From Bacteroidaceae bacterium (GTDB lineage Bacteria; Bacteroidota; Bacteroidia; Bacteroidales; Bacteroidaceae): DNA of 32,460 bases. The DNA lies in assembly GCA_018054715.1 (NCBI GenBank), contig JAGPIY010000003.1, positions 1-32,460 of the forward strand, in the 5' to 3' direction. A program made the position numbers and the translations under genes. This document shows positions 24,432 through 32,460 of this stretch, one piece after another. Each line of letters opens with the position of its first letter. Within the stretch, counting starts at the first letter, position 1. The notes beneath the pieces were generated by a model. That model did not search any database and had not been told where the DNA came from. It worked only from the letters and a program-made list of their open reading frames with translations.

Positions 24432-25178
24432 GTGAGCATAAAGAAAGTCTTGATTTCCCAACCGAAACCCACTTCGGAAAGATCACCCTATTTTGATATT
24501 GCATCAAAATACAATGTGGATATCGATTTCCGCCCATTTATAAAGGTGGAACCTCTGTCATCGAAGGAGTTTAGACAACAAAAAATTTCTATTCTAGATT
24601 ACTCTGCAATTGTTTTTACTTCACGCCATGCTATTGATCATTTCTTCCATCTCTGTGAAGAACTTAGAGTAAATATTACTGAGGATATGAAATATTTTTG
24701 TGTATCAGAGGCCATTGCACTTTATATTCAAAAATATGTGCAGTATCGCAAACGCAAAATATTCTTTGGCGCGACGGGTAAATTTGAAGATTTGAAGTCT
24801 GTAATATTAAAGCATCCCAAAGAAAGTTATTTCACCCCAATGAGTGATGTACACAACAATGAAGTATTCGACTTCATGGAAAACAATAAATTAAAACATA
24901 CAGAAGGTGTAATGTATCGTACGGTGAGCACTACATTCGATGATAACGACCCGTTCGATTATGACATGCTTGTTTTCTTCACTCCTTCCGGAATTAATTC
25001 TCTTTTAAAGAACTTCCCCAAGTTTGATCAAAAAAACACAAAGATAGGATGTTTTGGCCCGCAAACTGCAAAAGCAATATTAGATGCCGGATTACGTCTT
25101 GATATGGAAGCACCTACTCCTCAAGCGCCTTCAATCACCGTAGCTTTAGAACAGTTTATAAAGAACAACAACAAGTAA
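24432..25178 (+). CDS. hemD: Uroporphyrinogen-III synthase-like protein
   Basis: A 248-residue protein with the two-domain HemD fold. KKVLISQPKP opens the first domain, IVFTSRHAIDHFF near residue 61 and MLVFFTPSGINSLLKNF near 180 are the conserved ligand-cleft segments, and CFGPQTAKAILDAGL near 205 marks the last helix region. HemD closes hydroxymethylbilane into uroporphyrinogen III. The other early heme genes are absent from the window, so it could act in siroheme or cobamide synthesis instead. Translation starts at GTG. Confidence 0.85.
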   Translation: MSIKKVLISQPKPTSERSPYFDIASKYNVDIDFRPFIKVEPLSSKEFRQQKISILDYSAIVFTSRHAIDHFFHLCEELRVNITEDMKYFCVSEAIALYIQKYVQYRKRKIFFGATGKFEDLKSVILKHPKESYFTPMSDVHNNEVFDFMENNKLKHTEGVMYRTVSTTFDDNDPFDYDMLVFFTPSGINSLLKNFPKFDQKNTKIGCFGPQTAKAILDAGLRLDMEAPTPQAPSITVALEQFIKNNNK

Positions 25179-25199
25179 ATAGACTTGTTCGAAATAAAG

Positions 25200-25226
25200 A
25201 AGGGTGCTTTTGCACCCTTTTCTTTT
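25200..25226 (+). terminator. Terminator after hemD
   Basis: AAGGGTGC, loop TTTT, GCACCCTT, followed by a T-rich tract (TTTTCTTTTC). It separates hemD from rnpA. Confidence 0.8.
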
Positions 25227-25259
25227 CTAAATATATTACATCTTTGAAAAGTCATCAGT

Positions 25260-25754
25260 TTGAATACTACATCTAATAAGAATACAACTGCAAAAAACTG
25301 CATAGAAAAAAGCAATTTGTTCTGCTTTCCTAAAAGTGAACGAATTTGTAAGAAAAAGGTAATAGAAAATCTTTTTAATAAAGAACATTCAGAATCATTT
25401 GCCATTTTTCCAATTCGTGTAGTATATTATATTACCACAGCTTCAAAAAAAGCAGAAGAAACATGCATGCAAACTTTAAACGATAAAGAACTTGCAGAAC
25501 CGGTTTCTGTACTTTTCAGTGTAAGTAAGCGTCATTTCAAACGTGCAGTAAAGCGTAATAGAATAAAACGCCAATTACGAGAGACCTATCGTCTGCAAAA
25601 AATAGCACTTAGAACTACTGCAAAGAACTTAGATATTCACGTAGATGTGGCTTTTCTTTGGCTTAGTAATGAACTCTGGGAAACTTCTAAAATAGCCAGC
25701 AAAATGAATGCAATTCTTGAACGATTAGAAAAAAGAATAAACATTCCCCAATAA
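25260..25754 (+). CDS. rnpA: Ribonuclease P protein component
   Basis: Protein subunit of RNase P, which trims the 5' ends of tRNA precursors. The frame of 164 codons contains SVSKRHFKRAVKRNRIKRQL near residues 85-104, including the RNR signature that contacts the RNA subunit. No ATG starts the frame. It opens at TTG 25260, and a second TTG at 25317 (residue 20) would give 145 residues, nearer the family length of 110-140. The true start is unresolved. rpmH and yidD, frequent neighbours, are not next to it; the gene downstream is on the other strand. Confidence 0.88.
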   Translation: MNTTSNKNTTAKNCIEKSNLFCFPKSERICKKKVIENLFNKEHSESFAIFPIRVVYYITTASKKAEETCMQTLNDKELAEPVSVLFSVSKRHFKRAVKRNRIKRQLRETYRLQKIALRTTAKNLDIHVDVAFLWLSNELWETSKIASKMNAILERLEKRINIPQ

Positions 25755-25769
25755 ATTCAAAAGAACAAA

Positions 25770-26309
25770 TCACCACAATATTTTCTTCAACTTTTGAAAC
25801 ATCTCCCAAAGAACAATGCCCGTTGTTACCGAAACATTTAAAGAATGTTTTGTACCATATTGCGGAATTTCGATACAACCATCACACTGATTAACCACTT
25901 CTTGCTTTACTCCTTTCACTTCATTGCCCATTACTATGGCATATTTTTCAGTAGTAGAAAGTTCAACGTTTTGCAGCATACAGCTGCCTTCTACTTGTTC
26001 GATGGCAAAAACTTTATATCCCATTTTCTGTAAACTGCATACTGCTTCCAACGTATCTTTAAAATAAATCCAGTCTACTACATCCTCTGCACCCAATGCC
26101 GTTTTATGAATTTCCGGCTGTGGGGGAGTAGCTGTTATTCCGCACAGATATATTGCAGCCACACGAAATGCGTCTCCTGTGCGAAATACAGATCCAATGT
26201 TATTCATACTTCGCACTTCATCAAGCACTACAACAAGAGGTATCTTATTCGCATTTTTAAATTCATCAGAAGTCATTCGCTGCAATTCGAGCACAGACAA
26301 TTTACGCAT
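25770..26309 (-). CDS. TrmH/SpoU-family RNA 2'-O-methyltransferase
   Basis: SAM-dependent methyltransferase of the SPOUT class, acting on rRNA or tRNA ribose. Its three motifs are NNIGSVFRTGDAFRVAAIYL, AIVMGNEVKGVKQEVV and IEIPQYGTKHSLNVSVTTGI, the last with the trefoil-knot SAM-binding residues. The frame could begin at 26363. However, the -7 box at 26350-26357 would lie inside such a gene, and family members start with MRKLSVLEL. The ATG at 26309 is therefore chosen, giving 179 residues. It converges on rnpA with a 15-bp gap. Confidence 0.9.
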   Translation of the reverse strand: MRKLSVLELQRMTSDEFKNANKIPLVVVLDEVRSMNNIGSVFRTGDAFRVAAIYLCGITATPPQPEIHKTALGAEDVVDWIYFKDTLEAVCSLQKMGYKVFAIEQVEGSCMLQNVELSTTEKYAIVMGNEVKGVKQEVVNQCDGCIEIPQYGTKHSLNVSVTTGIVLWEMFQKLKKILW

Positions 26310-26349
26310 ATCATTATATCTTTTAATTTTAAGAGAAATCTTTGTCATG

Positions 26350-26357
26350 CAAAGATA
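26350..26357 (-). promoter_or_regulatory. Probable -7 box of the TrmH-family gene
   Basis: On the minus strand TATCTTTG, matching TAnnTTTG; no clear -33 box. It gives a leader of about 34 nt to the ATG at 26309 and helps decide that start. Confidence 0.45.
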
Positions 26358-26363
26358 CAACAT

Positions 26364-26836
26364 TTATTTTGAAAAAGTAGTGCATTAAAAGTCGAAAAGT
26401 ACCTCTACTTATTAATCAACACCTGTTGATAACCTTGTTGAAAGTGTGCATAATAGATTCATAACTTCTGAAAACTTATAGCTTATAATTCAATTACAAT
26501 TAGTATATAACATTGATTTTCAAACCACCAAAAAAGTTAGCTATAAAATATAATCCATTCATCAACGTACTTTTTAACCGATTTTAAATACGTAAAAAGA
26601 AAAAAGTTATTAACTTTGCAGGTATAAACAGTCTGTTCATAAAAAATGTTATCTCATTCATTTACAGAAATATGATGAAAAAATAGTTGTTTATAACTTA
26701 GTAGTAACTTTTATTCTATAGGTAATAACTTAAAAAACAAATAAACCTTCAAAAAGTTACAAACAGTTTCAACAGCCTATTATTATTATCATAAGTTTTT
26801 AAAGAATTAAAGAATAAATAATATATATATAATGAT
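26364..26836. other. 473-bp AT-rich intergenic region with DnaA-box-like 9-mers
   Basis: No gene is visible. The region holds TGTTGATAA (26424), TGTGCATAA (26445, an exact match to the reverse of TTATnCACA), TGTTCATAA (26634) and TGTTTATAA (26688), all in the same orientation. It also holds a 16-bp palindrome ATCAACACCTGTTGAT (26415-26430), a 15-bp palindrome AAAGTTATTAACTTT (26603-26617) and several AACTT/AAGTT repeats. TAACTTTG at 26611-26618 could be a -7 box. The layout could serve as a replication origin or as a complex control region for nadA; neither is proven. Confidence 0.5.
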
Positions 26837-27787
26837 ATGAAGAATAAAGAGGAGTTAATTCATTCTATTGAAAAACTAAAGAAAGAAAAGAATGCTGTTA
26901 TCCTGGCTCATTACTACCAAACAGGCGATTTACAGGATATAGCTGATTTTGTAGGTGACAGTTTAGCACTTGCTCAATGGGCTTCTCAAACTACTGCAGA
27001 TATTATTGTTATGTGTGGTGTACATTTTATGGGAGAGACTGCTAAGGTTCTTTGTCCAAATAAGAAGGTTTTAGTGCCCGATATGGCCGCCGGATGTAGT
27101 TTGGCTGATAGTTGTCCCGTAGATGAATTTGCGGCCTTTGTAGGGCAGCATCCAGGGCATACCGTTATTTCGTATGTAAATACCACAGCAGCTGTTAAAG
27201 CATATACTGATGTAGTGGTTACTTCAAGTAATGCACGTCAAATAGTGGAAAGCTTTCCTCAAGATACTCCTATTATATTTGGCCCTGATCGTAACCTAGG
27301 AAATTATATAAATAGTGTAACGGGTCGCAATATGATACTTTGGGATGGTGCCTGCCATGTGCATGAGCAATTTTCGGTCGAAAAGATAGTAGCACTAAAA
27401 AAAGAACATCCAAACGCACTTGTATTAGCTCATCCCGAATGTAAGAGTGCAGTATTAAATATAGCTGATGTAATTGGTTCTACTTCGGCTCTCTTGAAGT
27501 ATGCAGTGAATCATCCCGAGCAAAAAGAATTTATTGTAGCTACAGAAAGCGGTATTTTGCATGAGATGCAAAAACAATGTACTTCGCAAGTATTTATTCC
27601 TGCACCTCCTAACGATAGTACGTGTGCTTGCAATGAATGTAATTTTATGCGTTTAAATACTCTGGAAAAGCTTTATACTTGTTTAAAGAATGAGCAGCCG
27701 GAAATAATAGTTGATCCTGAAGTGAGTAAAAAAGCTGTAAAGAGCATTGAAAAAATGTTGCAAATTTCTGCTGAATTAAAATTATAA
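26837..27787 (+). CDS. nadA: Quinolinate synthase
   Basis: [4Fe-4S] enzyme that condenses iminoaspartate with dihydroxyacetone phosphate to quinolinate, the NAD precursor. The 316-residue protein has AHYYQTGDLQDIADFVGDSL near 24-43 and MAAGCSLADSC near 83-93. LVLAHPECKSAV and CACNECNFMRLNTLEKL hold the remaining cluster cysteines. nadB and nadC, its usual partners, are not next to it. It has a long AT-rich upstream region and is followed 15 bp later by a secreted protein. Confidence 0.96.
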   Translation: MKNKEELIHSIEKLKKEKNAVILAHYYQTGDLQDIADFVGDSLALAQWASQTTADIIVMCGVHFMGETAKVLCPNKKVLVPDMAAGCSLADSCPVDEFAAFVGQHPGHTVISYVNTTAAVKAYTDVVVTSSNARQIVESFPQDTPIIFGPDRNLGNYINSVTGRNMILWDGACHVHEQFSVEKIVALKKEHPNALVLAHPECKSAVLNIADVIGSTSALLKYAVNHPEQKEFIVATESGILHEMQKQCTSQVFIPAPPNDSTCACNECNFMRLNTLEKLYTCLKNEQPEIIVDPEVSKKAVKSIEKMLQISAELKL

Positions 27788-27802
27788 TATAAAAAAGAGA
27801 AA

Positions 27803-28405
27803 ATGAAAAAGGTTTTATTGGGGATTCTTTTCCTCCTACTTTGTATCCCTGCAGTAGCAGATAATATTAAATTATATACTACGCTCAATAATTATATAAA
27901 TAATGTGTGTGAAGTTCCTTCCGGAGTAGAGTTACGTAGTCTTGATGAGCCACATCAATTACTTCAAAAAAAAGCAGCTTATTATTTTTGGACAACTGAT
28001 CGTAGTCTGGCTTATACCATTGCTCGTAAAACATTCATTGTAGAATGTGAAGGACAATTATATGCTAATGCTCAATTATTATCGTATGAACGAGAATCCT
28101 TATCAAAGGGTTTTGTTGCTTTTTATTTTAAAGATGGAAAATTCTTTTTTGAATGTGTAAATAAAAAAAATTTGAAAGCATTTGTATTTTCACCGATCAA
28201 TAAAAAAGTTTCAGAATTAAAAGCAGAGGATTTGAAAGCTCTTTTGCAAGATAATGAAGAACTGCTAACAAGTTATATGCAGTTAGAAAAAACAGCTACT
28301 CCCAAAGATCTATTATATTATATGCGTACTTATTTTATACAGAAAGCAAAAAATAATAAATCTACGGAAGAATGGAGTCCTAATGAAAAAGTGATAAAAC
28401 GATAA
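27803..28405 (+). CDS. Secreted protein of unknown function
   Basis: A 200-residue protein with a clear signal peptide (about 1-20, LLGILFLLLCIPAVAD). The mature part reads as alpha/beta with SLAYTIARKTFIVECEGQLY, FKDGKFFFECVNKKN and a helical, lysine-rich C-terminus. I do not recognise the family. It is 15 bp after nadA on the same strand, probably read with it, and converges with the PorZ-like gene. Confidence 0.7.
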   Translation: MKKVLLGILFLLLCIPAVADNIKLYTTLNNYINNVCEVPSGVELRSLDEPHQLLQKKAAYYFWTTDRSLAYTIARKTFIVECEGQLYANAQLLSYERESLSKGFVAFYFKDGKFFFECVNKKNLKAFVFSPINKKVSELKAEDLKALLQDNEELLTSYMQLEKTATPKDLLYYMRTYFIQKAKNNKSTEEWSPNEKVIKR

Positions 28406-28419
28406 TATTTGATCCTAAA

Positions 28420-31362
28420 TTAGCGGATAACGACTATTTTAGTAACAACTCCGCTTTTACCTTCACTATCTGCAGCAAAAACCATATATACTCCCGAAGT
28501 GACCCTTTTTCCTTGCATATTATACCCATTCCAAGTAAAAGTACCACCAATTGAAGTACCCTTATTTACTAGTTTCCCTGCTGCATCAACAATTTTTACA
28601 TCACTGTCATAAACTAAACCTGAAATAGTAATCGACCCAGAATAATCTGGTTTTACCGGATTTGGAAAAGCGTGTACGTCACTCGAAAATTCGGCTTCCG
28701 CTTCAGTGGCATCGCTTCGGTAAGAAATAATACCTTTTCCTGTACCGAAAAAAACTTCACCGGTTTGAGGAAGAATGGCAACACTTTTTACTTGATCGGA
28801 AGGTAATGGACTATTACTAGTGGTAAAATGGTGAATTTCTTCCGTGCCATCAGCGCTCATCAAATAAACACCGTTATTTTGTGTAGCAAACCATTTACGA
28901 TTTCCTCCATCGATTGCGATGTCATTAATACGTTGTCCGGAAAGAAGATAATCGGCAAGACCTGTTCCATCGTTACGAGGAATCTTTACTTGAGTAACAG
29001 TGAAGCTGTCATTAAACCATTTTGAAGGATTGCTTACTAATAATGGACCCATAGCTGTGCCAATCCAAATTTGTCCATCCATGTCTTCTGCAATAGCATA
29101 AGTGCGTAATGCTTCACTAGATCCGCTGATGGTAGTTCCGTCTTGATTTGTATACGAAGATCGAAATTTAGTATCATCATCTGAAGTATCCTCTAATGTA
29201 CCGTTTGTATCTACGCAAAACACACCATTGGTACTTCTACTACATACTACCCAAATGCGACCACTTGTATCAATAAGTGTTCGGGTAGGAGTTGGTGTTT
29301 TTGCAATATCCGAATAATAAAGACTTGTAAATGTACCATCTTTTTTAAGTATGTTGAGTGTATTGGTACTTACATTTGTCATCCATAAATTACCATTCGA
29401 ATCATAGTTTAGTCCATTTACACGTACAAAATGTTTTGGATCGCTAGATAAAGCTGTATTAAGTGTACTATTATTAATAGAATATAGTTTTACATATTTG
29501 CCATTACGAAATTCGTATAATCCTTCTCCGGCAGAAGAAGCAAATACATGTGTTGGATCGTTTGGATCAATAGCTACAGTAGTGATATCTCGATAAGATC
29601 CTAATCCGGTAGAGTCCGAGATGCCGTCTTCTTGAAAAGAAGTCCATTTTTCGTTTTCGAAAACCATGATTGTACCTTGGTTATTATATCGATCTGCAGA
29701 AATACCTCCTCCACAAACAAAAACACGATTATGATCTACTCGCATATAATCGGCTAAATTGCGTATTGGGCCTTCGGGAGTGGTGATTGTGTTGTCTACT
29801 GTTATTTGATTCGTACTTGCATTCAAAGTTGTTTGTAATAATTCGTTCTTTGCATTTACCGTCCAGTAATGATTATTTAAATAACTAATATTTTTAAACC
29901 AGACTGTAGGAGTAAATGTAACGCTAGTGTTATAAGTGGAGAAAGAAAAACTATCCCATCCATCTGAAACAATCAGATACTTATCGCAGTTGTGAGTTAA
30001 ATTAAAATTTCCACTTTTTACTAATGTAAGTGCATTATCATCTGTGTTGAACAAGAAAAGACCTTCATCTGCTTTTGAAAGAAATATATGAGAATCGAAA
30101 AGTGAAACACACTTGTATTGTGTCGTATTAATTTGCTGCCAATTATTTATATCTAACAAATTATCCGTGCTATTGCCTTTTAACAATCCACTCGTAGTAG
30201 CTGCAAGGAAGATTCCATTATATAAGATGCTACTATTTATTGGTTTATCTAAAATATAAGTGTTGTTTATTAGTTTATTTTTCACATCTACTTCTACAAT
30301 TCCAAAATTGGTATTCAGTAAAACTTTGTCACCTACTGTACTAAGGCTATTTACTGTTTTATCTTGCGAAAGTGTTTTATTCATGTAGTCGGGAATGTTG
30401 TAAGCAGTTCCGTCGGAAGTCAACAAATCTATATTATAATTTGAATAAAGAATAAAAAGAAGATTTTGATTTTTATTGTAAACAATAAATGAAATATCTT
30501 GATCATTAAGCTGTTTTGCTTTATTATACGTAGTGATCGATTCATCGTTTATATCGTACGAAAAGAGAGCACCTGAGGCCAATACATACAAACGATCGTT
30601 AGCTGGTTCTGAATAAGTAACTTCGCTATACGCCAAATGTGTACGCCATTCACCTATGGCTAATTGTGCCTTTAAAGGTAATTGATAGCCACAAAACAGG
30701 ATGAAAAGTGCAATAAATAATGAAAGCCGTGAAGCTAAAAAAGTACAAAGTTTTTCAATTGATCGTGCACGGTGACTAATTGTATTTTTTGTCTCTGCAG
30801 AAAGTTCTGCAAAAGTCTGTGTATATCCTTCAGGTACAAAGATAGGATCGTAACCAAAACCGTGATCACCTTGTTTGGTAGAAATTATTTTACCACGTAC
30901 AAGGCCTTCAAAGAAATGTTCTTCCTCTCCTTCTATTAAGGCAGTAACGGTACGGAATTGTGCAGATCGATCAATTTTATGATTTGAATCCAATTCTAAT
31001 TTCGCCAATTTTAGAAGTAATTTGTCCATATTTGCTCCCGAATCGTGGCTTGCTGAGGTGGTAAAACCTAATTTCTCATCTGAAATAGAAGCATATCTTG
31101 CGGAATAAATACCCGGTTCTCCATGTAGTGCATCCACTTCCAACCCACTGTCATCAGCAAAACAATCGTATCCAAAATGCTCTTTAACAAATCGGGCTTT
31201 TAGCAGTGCATTTCCGGCAAAAGTATTTGCTGTTTCAGGAATATCTTCTTCGCAACCTATGTCGCTTAGGCTCAATAATTCATATTTTTCCCCCAACATA
31301 GCTTTCACTTCTTCCAGTTTATGACGATTATTGGTAGCAAAAATCAATTTCTTTTTCGGCAT
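28420..31362 (-). CDS. rdgB-porZ: RdgB/HAM1 nucleotide pyrophosphatase joined in frame to a PorZ-like T9SS protein
   Basis: One 980-codon frame contains two normally separate proteins. Residues 1-211 are a complete RdgB (XTP/dITP pyrophosphatase, cleans the nucleotide pool): [15 protein letters not shown] at the start, [12 protein letters not shown] at 68-79, [20 protein letters not shown] at 168-187 and [10 protein letters not shown] at 197-206. Residues 212-232 look like a signal peptide ([21 protein letters not shown]). The rest is a PorZ-type protein with beta-propeller repeats of the two-component-regulator kind and a C-terminal sorting-type domain ([17 protein letters not shown] to the end). 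PorZ is a surface part of the T9SS attachment complex. A fusion would bury the signal peptide inside a cytoplasmic enzyme, so one frame is odd. A six-base A/T run at 30737-30742 lies at the joint; losing one base would end RdgB at once. Confidence 0.85.
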   Translation of the reverse strand: MPKKKLIFATNNRHKLEEVKAMLGEKYELLSLSDIGCEEDIPETANTFAGNALLKARFVKEHFGYDCFADDSGLEVDALHGEPGIYSARYASISDEKLGFTTSASHDSGANMDKLLLKLAKLELDSNHKIDRSAQFRTVTALIEGEEEHFFEGLVRGKIISTKQGDHGFGYDPIFVPEGYTQTFAELSAETKNTISHRARSIEKLCTFLASRLSLFIALFILFCGYQLPLKAQLAIGEWRTHLAYSEVTYSEPANDRLYVLASGALFSYDINDESITTYNKAKQLNDQDISFIVYNKNQNLLFILYSNYNIDLLTSDGTAYNIPDYMNKTLSQDKTVNSLSTVGDKVLLNTNFGIVEVDVKNKLINNTYILDKPINSSILYNGIFLAATTSGLLKGNSTDNLLDINNWQQINTTQYKCVSLFDSHIFLSKADEGLFLFNTDDNALTLVKSGNFNLTHNCDKYLIVSDGWDSFSFSTYNTSVTFTPTVWFKNISYLNNHYWTVNAKNELLQTTLNASTNQITVDNTITTPEGPIRNLADYMRVDHNRVFVCGGGISADRYNNQGTIMVFENEKWTSFQEDGISDSTGLGSYRDITTVAIDPNDPTHVFASSAGEGLYEFRNGKYVKLYSINNSTLNTALSSDPKHFVRVNGLNYDSNGNLWMTNVSTNTLNILKKDGTFTSLYYSDIAKTPTPTRTLIDTSGRIWVVCSRSTNGVFCVDTNGTLEDTSDDDTKFRSSYTNQDGTTISGSSEALRTYAIAEDMDGQIWIGTAMGPLLVSNPSKWFNDSFTVTQVKIPRNDGTGLADYLLSGQRINDIAIDGGNRKWFATQNNGVYLMSADGTEEIHHFTTSNSPLPSDQVKSVAILPQTGEVFFGTGKGIISYRSDATEAEAEFSSDVHAFPNPVKPDYSGSITISGLVYDSDVKIVDAAGKLVNKGTSIGGTFTWNGYNMQGKRVTSGVYMVFAADSEGKSGVVTKIVVIR

Positions 31363-31478
31363 ATTTTCTTTCTTTTATTTGAGGATCTTATATATACTGT
31401 ATAAACGCTAATATAGCTGTTTTATTTTTTTTAAATGCAATAATCCATATTGATAAGCTTTGTTTTTCTGAAAATTAG

Positions 31479-31486
31479 TATCTTTG
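31479..31486 (+). promoter_or_regulatory. Probable -7 box of the heparinase-like gene
   Basis: TATCTTTG matches TAnnTTTG and lies 26 bp before the ATG. The nearest upstream TTTG (31459-31462) is spaced 16 bp, shorter than usual. Confidence 0.4.
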
Positions 31487-31511
31487 TATTCTGAATTTTA
31501 AAATAGGAGGA

Positions 31512-32460
31512 ATGAAAATAAACTATCTTGGCCTATTAGTAGGTATTCTATTTATTGGAATTAATCCAATTGTAACGTATGCGCAAGTTGGGAAATTATA
31601 TATCGAGAAGCATTATTCTGAAAATTTGTGGAGTGAAAAATTAGTTGCTCCTCAAAAGTTTACACCAATACCACAGGCTGGATCAACGTATTGGTGCGAT
31701 TCTATTCCTAGTGTAATGCAACAAAGTTATATTTCATTGGGTGAAAAGTATTTAGGAAAGCCCTGGCAATCTCTTCCAGCAAGTGTGTTTAGTGAATATC
31801 GTACGAATGGGAATAGAGTAAATTTTGAAGGACTTAGTTTTGCTAAACGAAAACAATTGGCTTGCCTTGTGATGGCAGAAGTAATGGAAGGAAAAGGTAG
31901 ATTCTTGCCGGATATAATTAATGGGATACAAAGCATTTGCGAAGAGAGTTGGTGGGGTATTCCGGCTCATTATGGAGCTAAAGTACCAGTTCCTGAAGAT
32001 CAGACTGTCGATTTATTTAATGCAGAAACTGCAGGTTTTTTAGCTTGGACTACTTATATGCTGCGTCCGCAACTTGATGCCTTTTCACCACTTGTAGCAA
32101 AGCGTGTAGATAGTGAGATAGAGCGTCGTTTATTAGTACCGGCTTTAGAAGGAAAATATTGGTGGAAAACAGCAGGCATGAATTGGAATCCTTGGATTTG
32201 TAGCAATTGGTTAGCTTGTATATTGTTCAACGAAACGAATCGTGAACGGCAATTGCAAGGAGTTTCTGCAGTGATGAAGTGTATAGATGCTTTTATGGAT
32301 GCCTATCCTGCCGATGGAGGTTGTGATGAAGGTCCTCATTATTGGGATCGTGCTGCAGCTTCACTCTCTGAAAATTTAATCATGTTGCGTCAAGCTACGC
32401 AAGGTATTATTGATTTGAGTTCTTCTCAAAAGGTGAAAAACATGGCAAGTTTTATTTATA
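31512..32460 (+). CDS. Heparinase II/III-like polysaccharide lyase (5' part, cut by window end)
   Basis: The frame is open from ATG 31512 to the window end (316 codons). It has a signal peptide (about 1-24, ending VTYAQ) and then an alpha/alpha-toroid region with FLAWTTYMLRPQLDAFSPLV, NWNPWICSNWL and DAYPADGGCDEGPHYWDRAA. In heparinase II/III-family lyases such Trp/Tyr/His-rich segments line the substrate cleft (family knowledge). The beta-sandwich C-terminal part lies beyond the window, and the substrate (glycosaminoglycan, alginate or other uronic polymer) cannot be told. An AGGAGG sits at 31505-31510, unusual for Bacteroidota, but only 1 bp from the ATG. Confidence 0.8.
   Translation, partial: MKINYLGLLVGILFIGINPIVTYAQVGKLYIEKHYSENLWSEKLVAPQKFTPIPQAGSTYWCDSIPSVMQQSYISLGEKYLGKPWQSLPASVFSEYRTNGNRVNFEGLSFAKRKQLACLVMAEVMEGKGRFLPDIINGIQSICEESWWGIPAHYGAKVPVPEDQTVDLFNAETAGFLAWTTYMLRPQLDAFSPLVAKRVDSEIERRLLVPALEGKYWWKTAGMNWNPWICSNWLACILFNETNRERQLQGVSAVMKCIDAFMDAYPADGGCDEGPHYWDRAAASLSENLIMLRQATQGIIDLSSSQKVKNMASFIY

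Noticed and set aside
26310-26363. N-terminal extension of the TrmH-family protein (start at 26363)
   Set aside because: The likely -7 box lies inside this stretch, and homologues begin with the MRKL segment at 26309.

Overview
The window looks like chromosomal DNA from an anaerobic member of the Bacteroidales (Bacteroidota). The evidence is AT-rich sequence, repeated Bacteroidales-type promoters (TTTG, about 20 bp, TAnnTTTG), few Shine-Dalgarno sites, a C-terminal sorting domain of the type IX secretion system (T9SS), a PorZ homologue, a TonB receptor with an N-terminal carboxypeptidase-regulatory-like domain, and a Bacteroidota-style ftsX/DUF3098/uppP/truB/queA/folK/metK run. The exact genus cannot be read from this sequence alone.

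Left part (1-5.0 kb): the 3' end of a large T9SS cargo with autotransporter-like beta repeats, uracil phosphoribosyltransferase (upp) behind a polysaccharide deacetylase, and ATP-dependent PEP carboxykinase (pckA). Strong hairpin terminators follow the cargo gene and pckA.

The most interesting part is 5.0-15.1 kb. Nine tightly packed minus-strand genes encode a DUF134 regulator, two small NifX/NifB-C-like (DiNase) proteins, two MinD-type ATPases with inserted 8-cysteine ferredoxin modules, a C_GCAxxG_C_C protein, a VOC protein, a two-cluster ferredoxin and a short Mrp ATPase with a cysteine-rich tail. This set resembles the orange-protein (ORP) operons of sulfate reducers, with DUF134 in the regulator position. 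Upstream lie phosphatidylserine decarboxylase (psd), a divergent peroxiredoxin, and a TonB receptor preceded by a small His/Cys-rich secreted protein. The promoters of three of these units (the DUF134 operon, psd, and the His-rich/TonB pair) carry the same palindrome, ATGAACAnnTGTTCAT, in the spacer between the -33 and -7 boxes. This looks like one small regulon joining metal uptake, a lipid enzyme and a predicted Fe-S/metal-cluster machine.

15.1-17.1 kb is a gene graveyard. It holds a roughly 690-bp unit bounded by clustered inverted CTGAAAGAT 9-mers, with a perfect 54-bp palindrome inside, a VapE-like helicase remnant, a small winged-helix-like ORF, a broken surface-protein gene and a broken ISAs1-type transposase. 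A tRNA with anticodon CAT follows.

17.4-25.8 kb is a dense plus-strand housekeeping run: ftsX, DUF3098, uppP, truB, queA, folK, metK, a LOG-family gene, DUF4271, hemD and rnpA. A convergent TrmH-family methyltransferase comes next, then a 473-bp AT-rich gap with DnaA-box-like 9-mers, nadA and a secreted protein of unknown function. The end holds a minus-strand ORF that joins the nucleotide-pool sanitiser RdgB in frame to a PorZ-like T9SS protein, and the 5' part of a heparinase II/III-like gene cut by the window edge.
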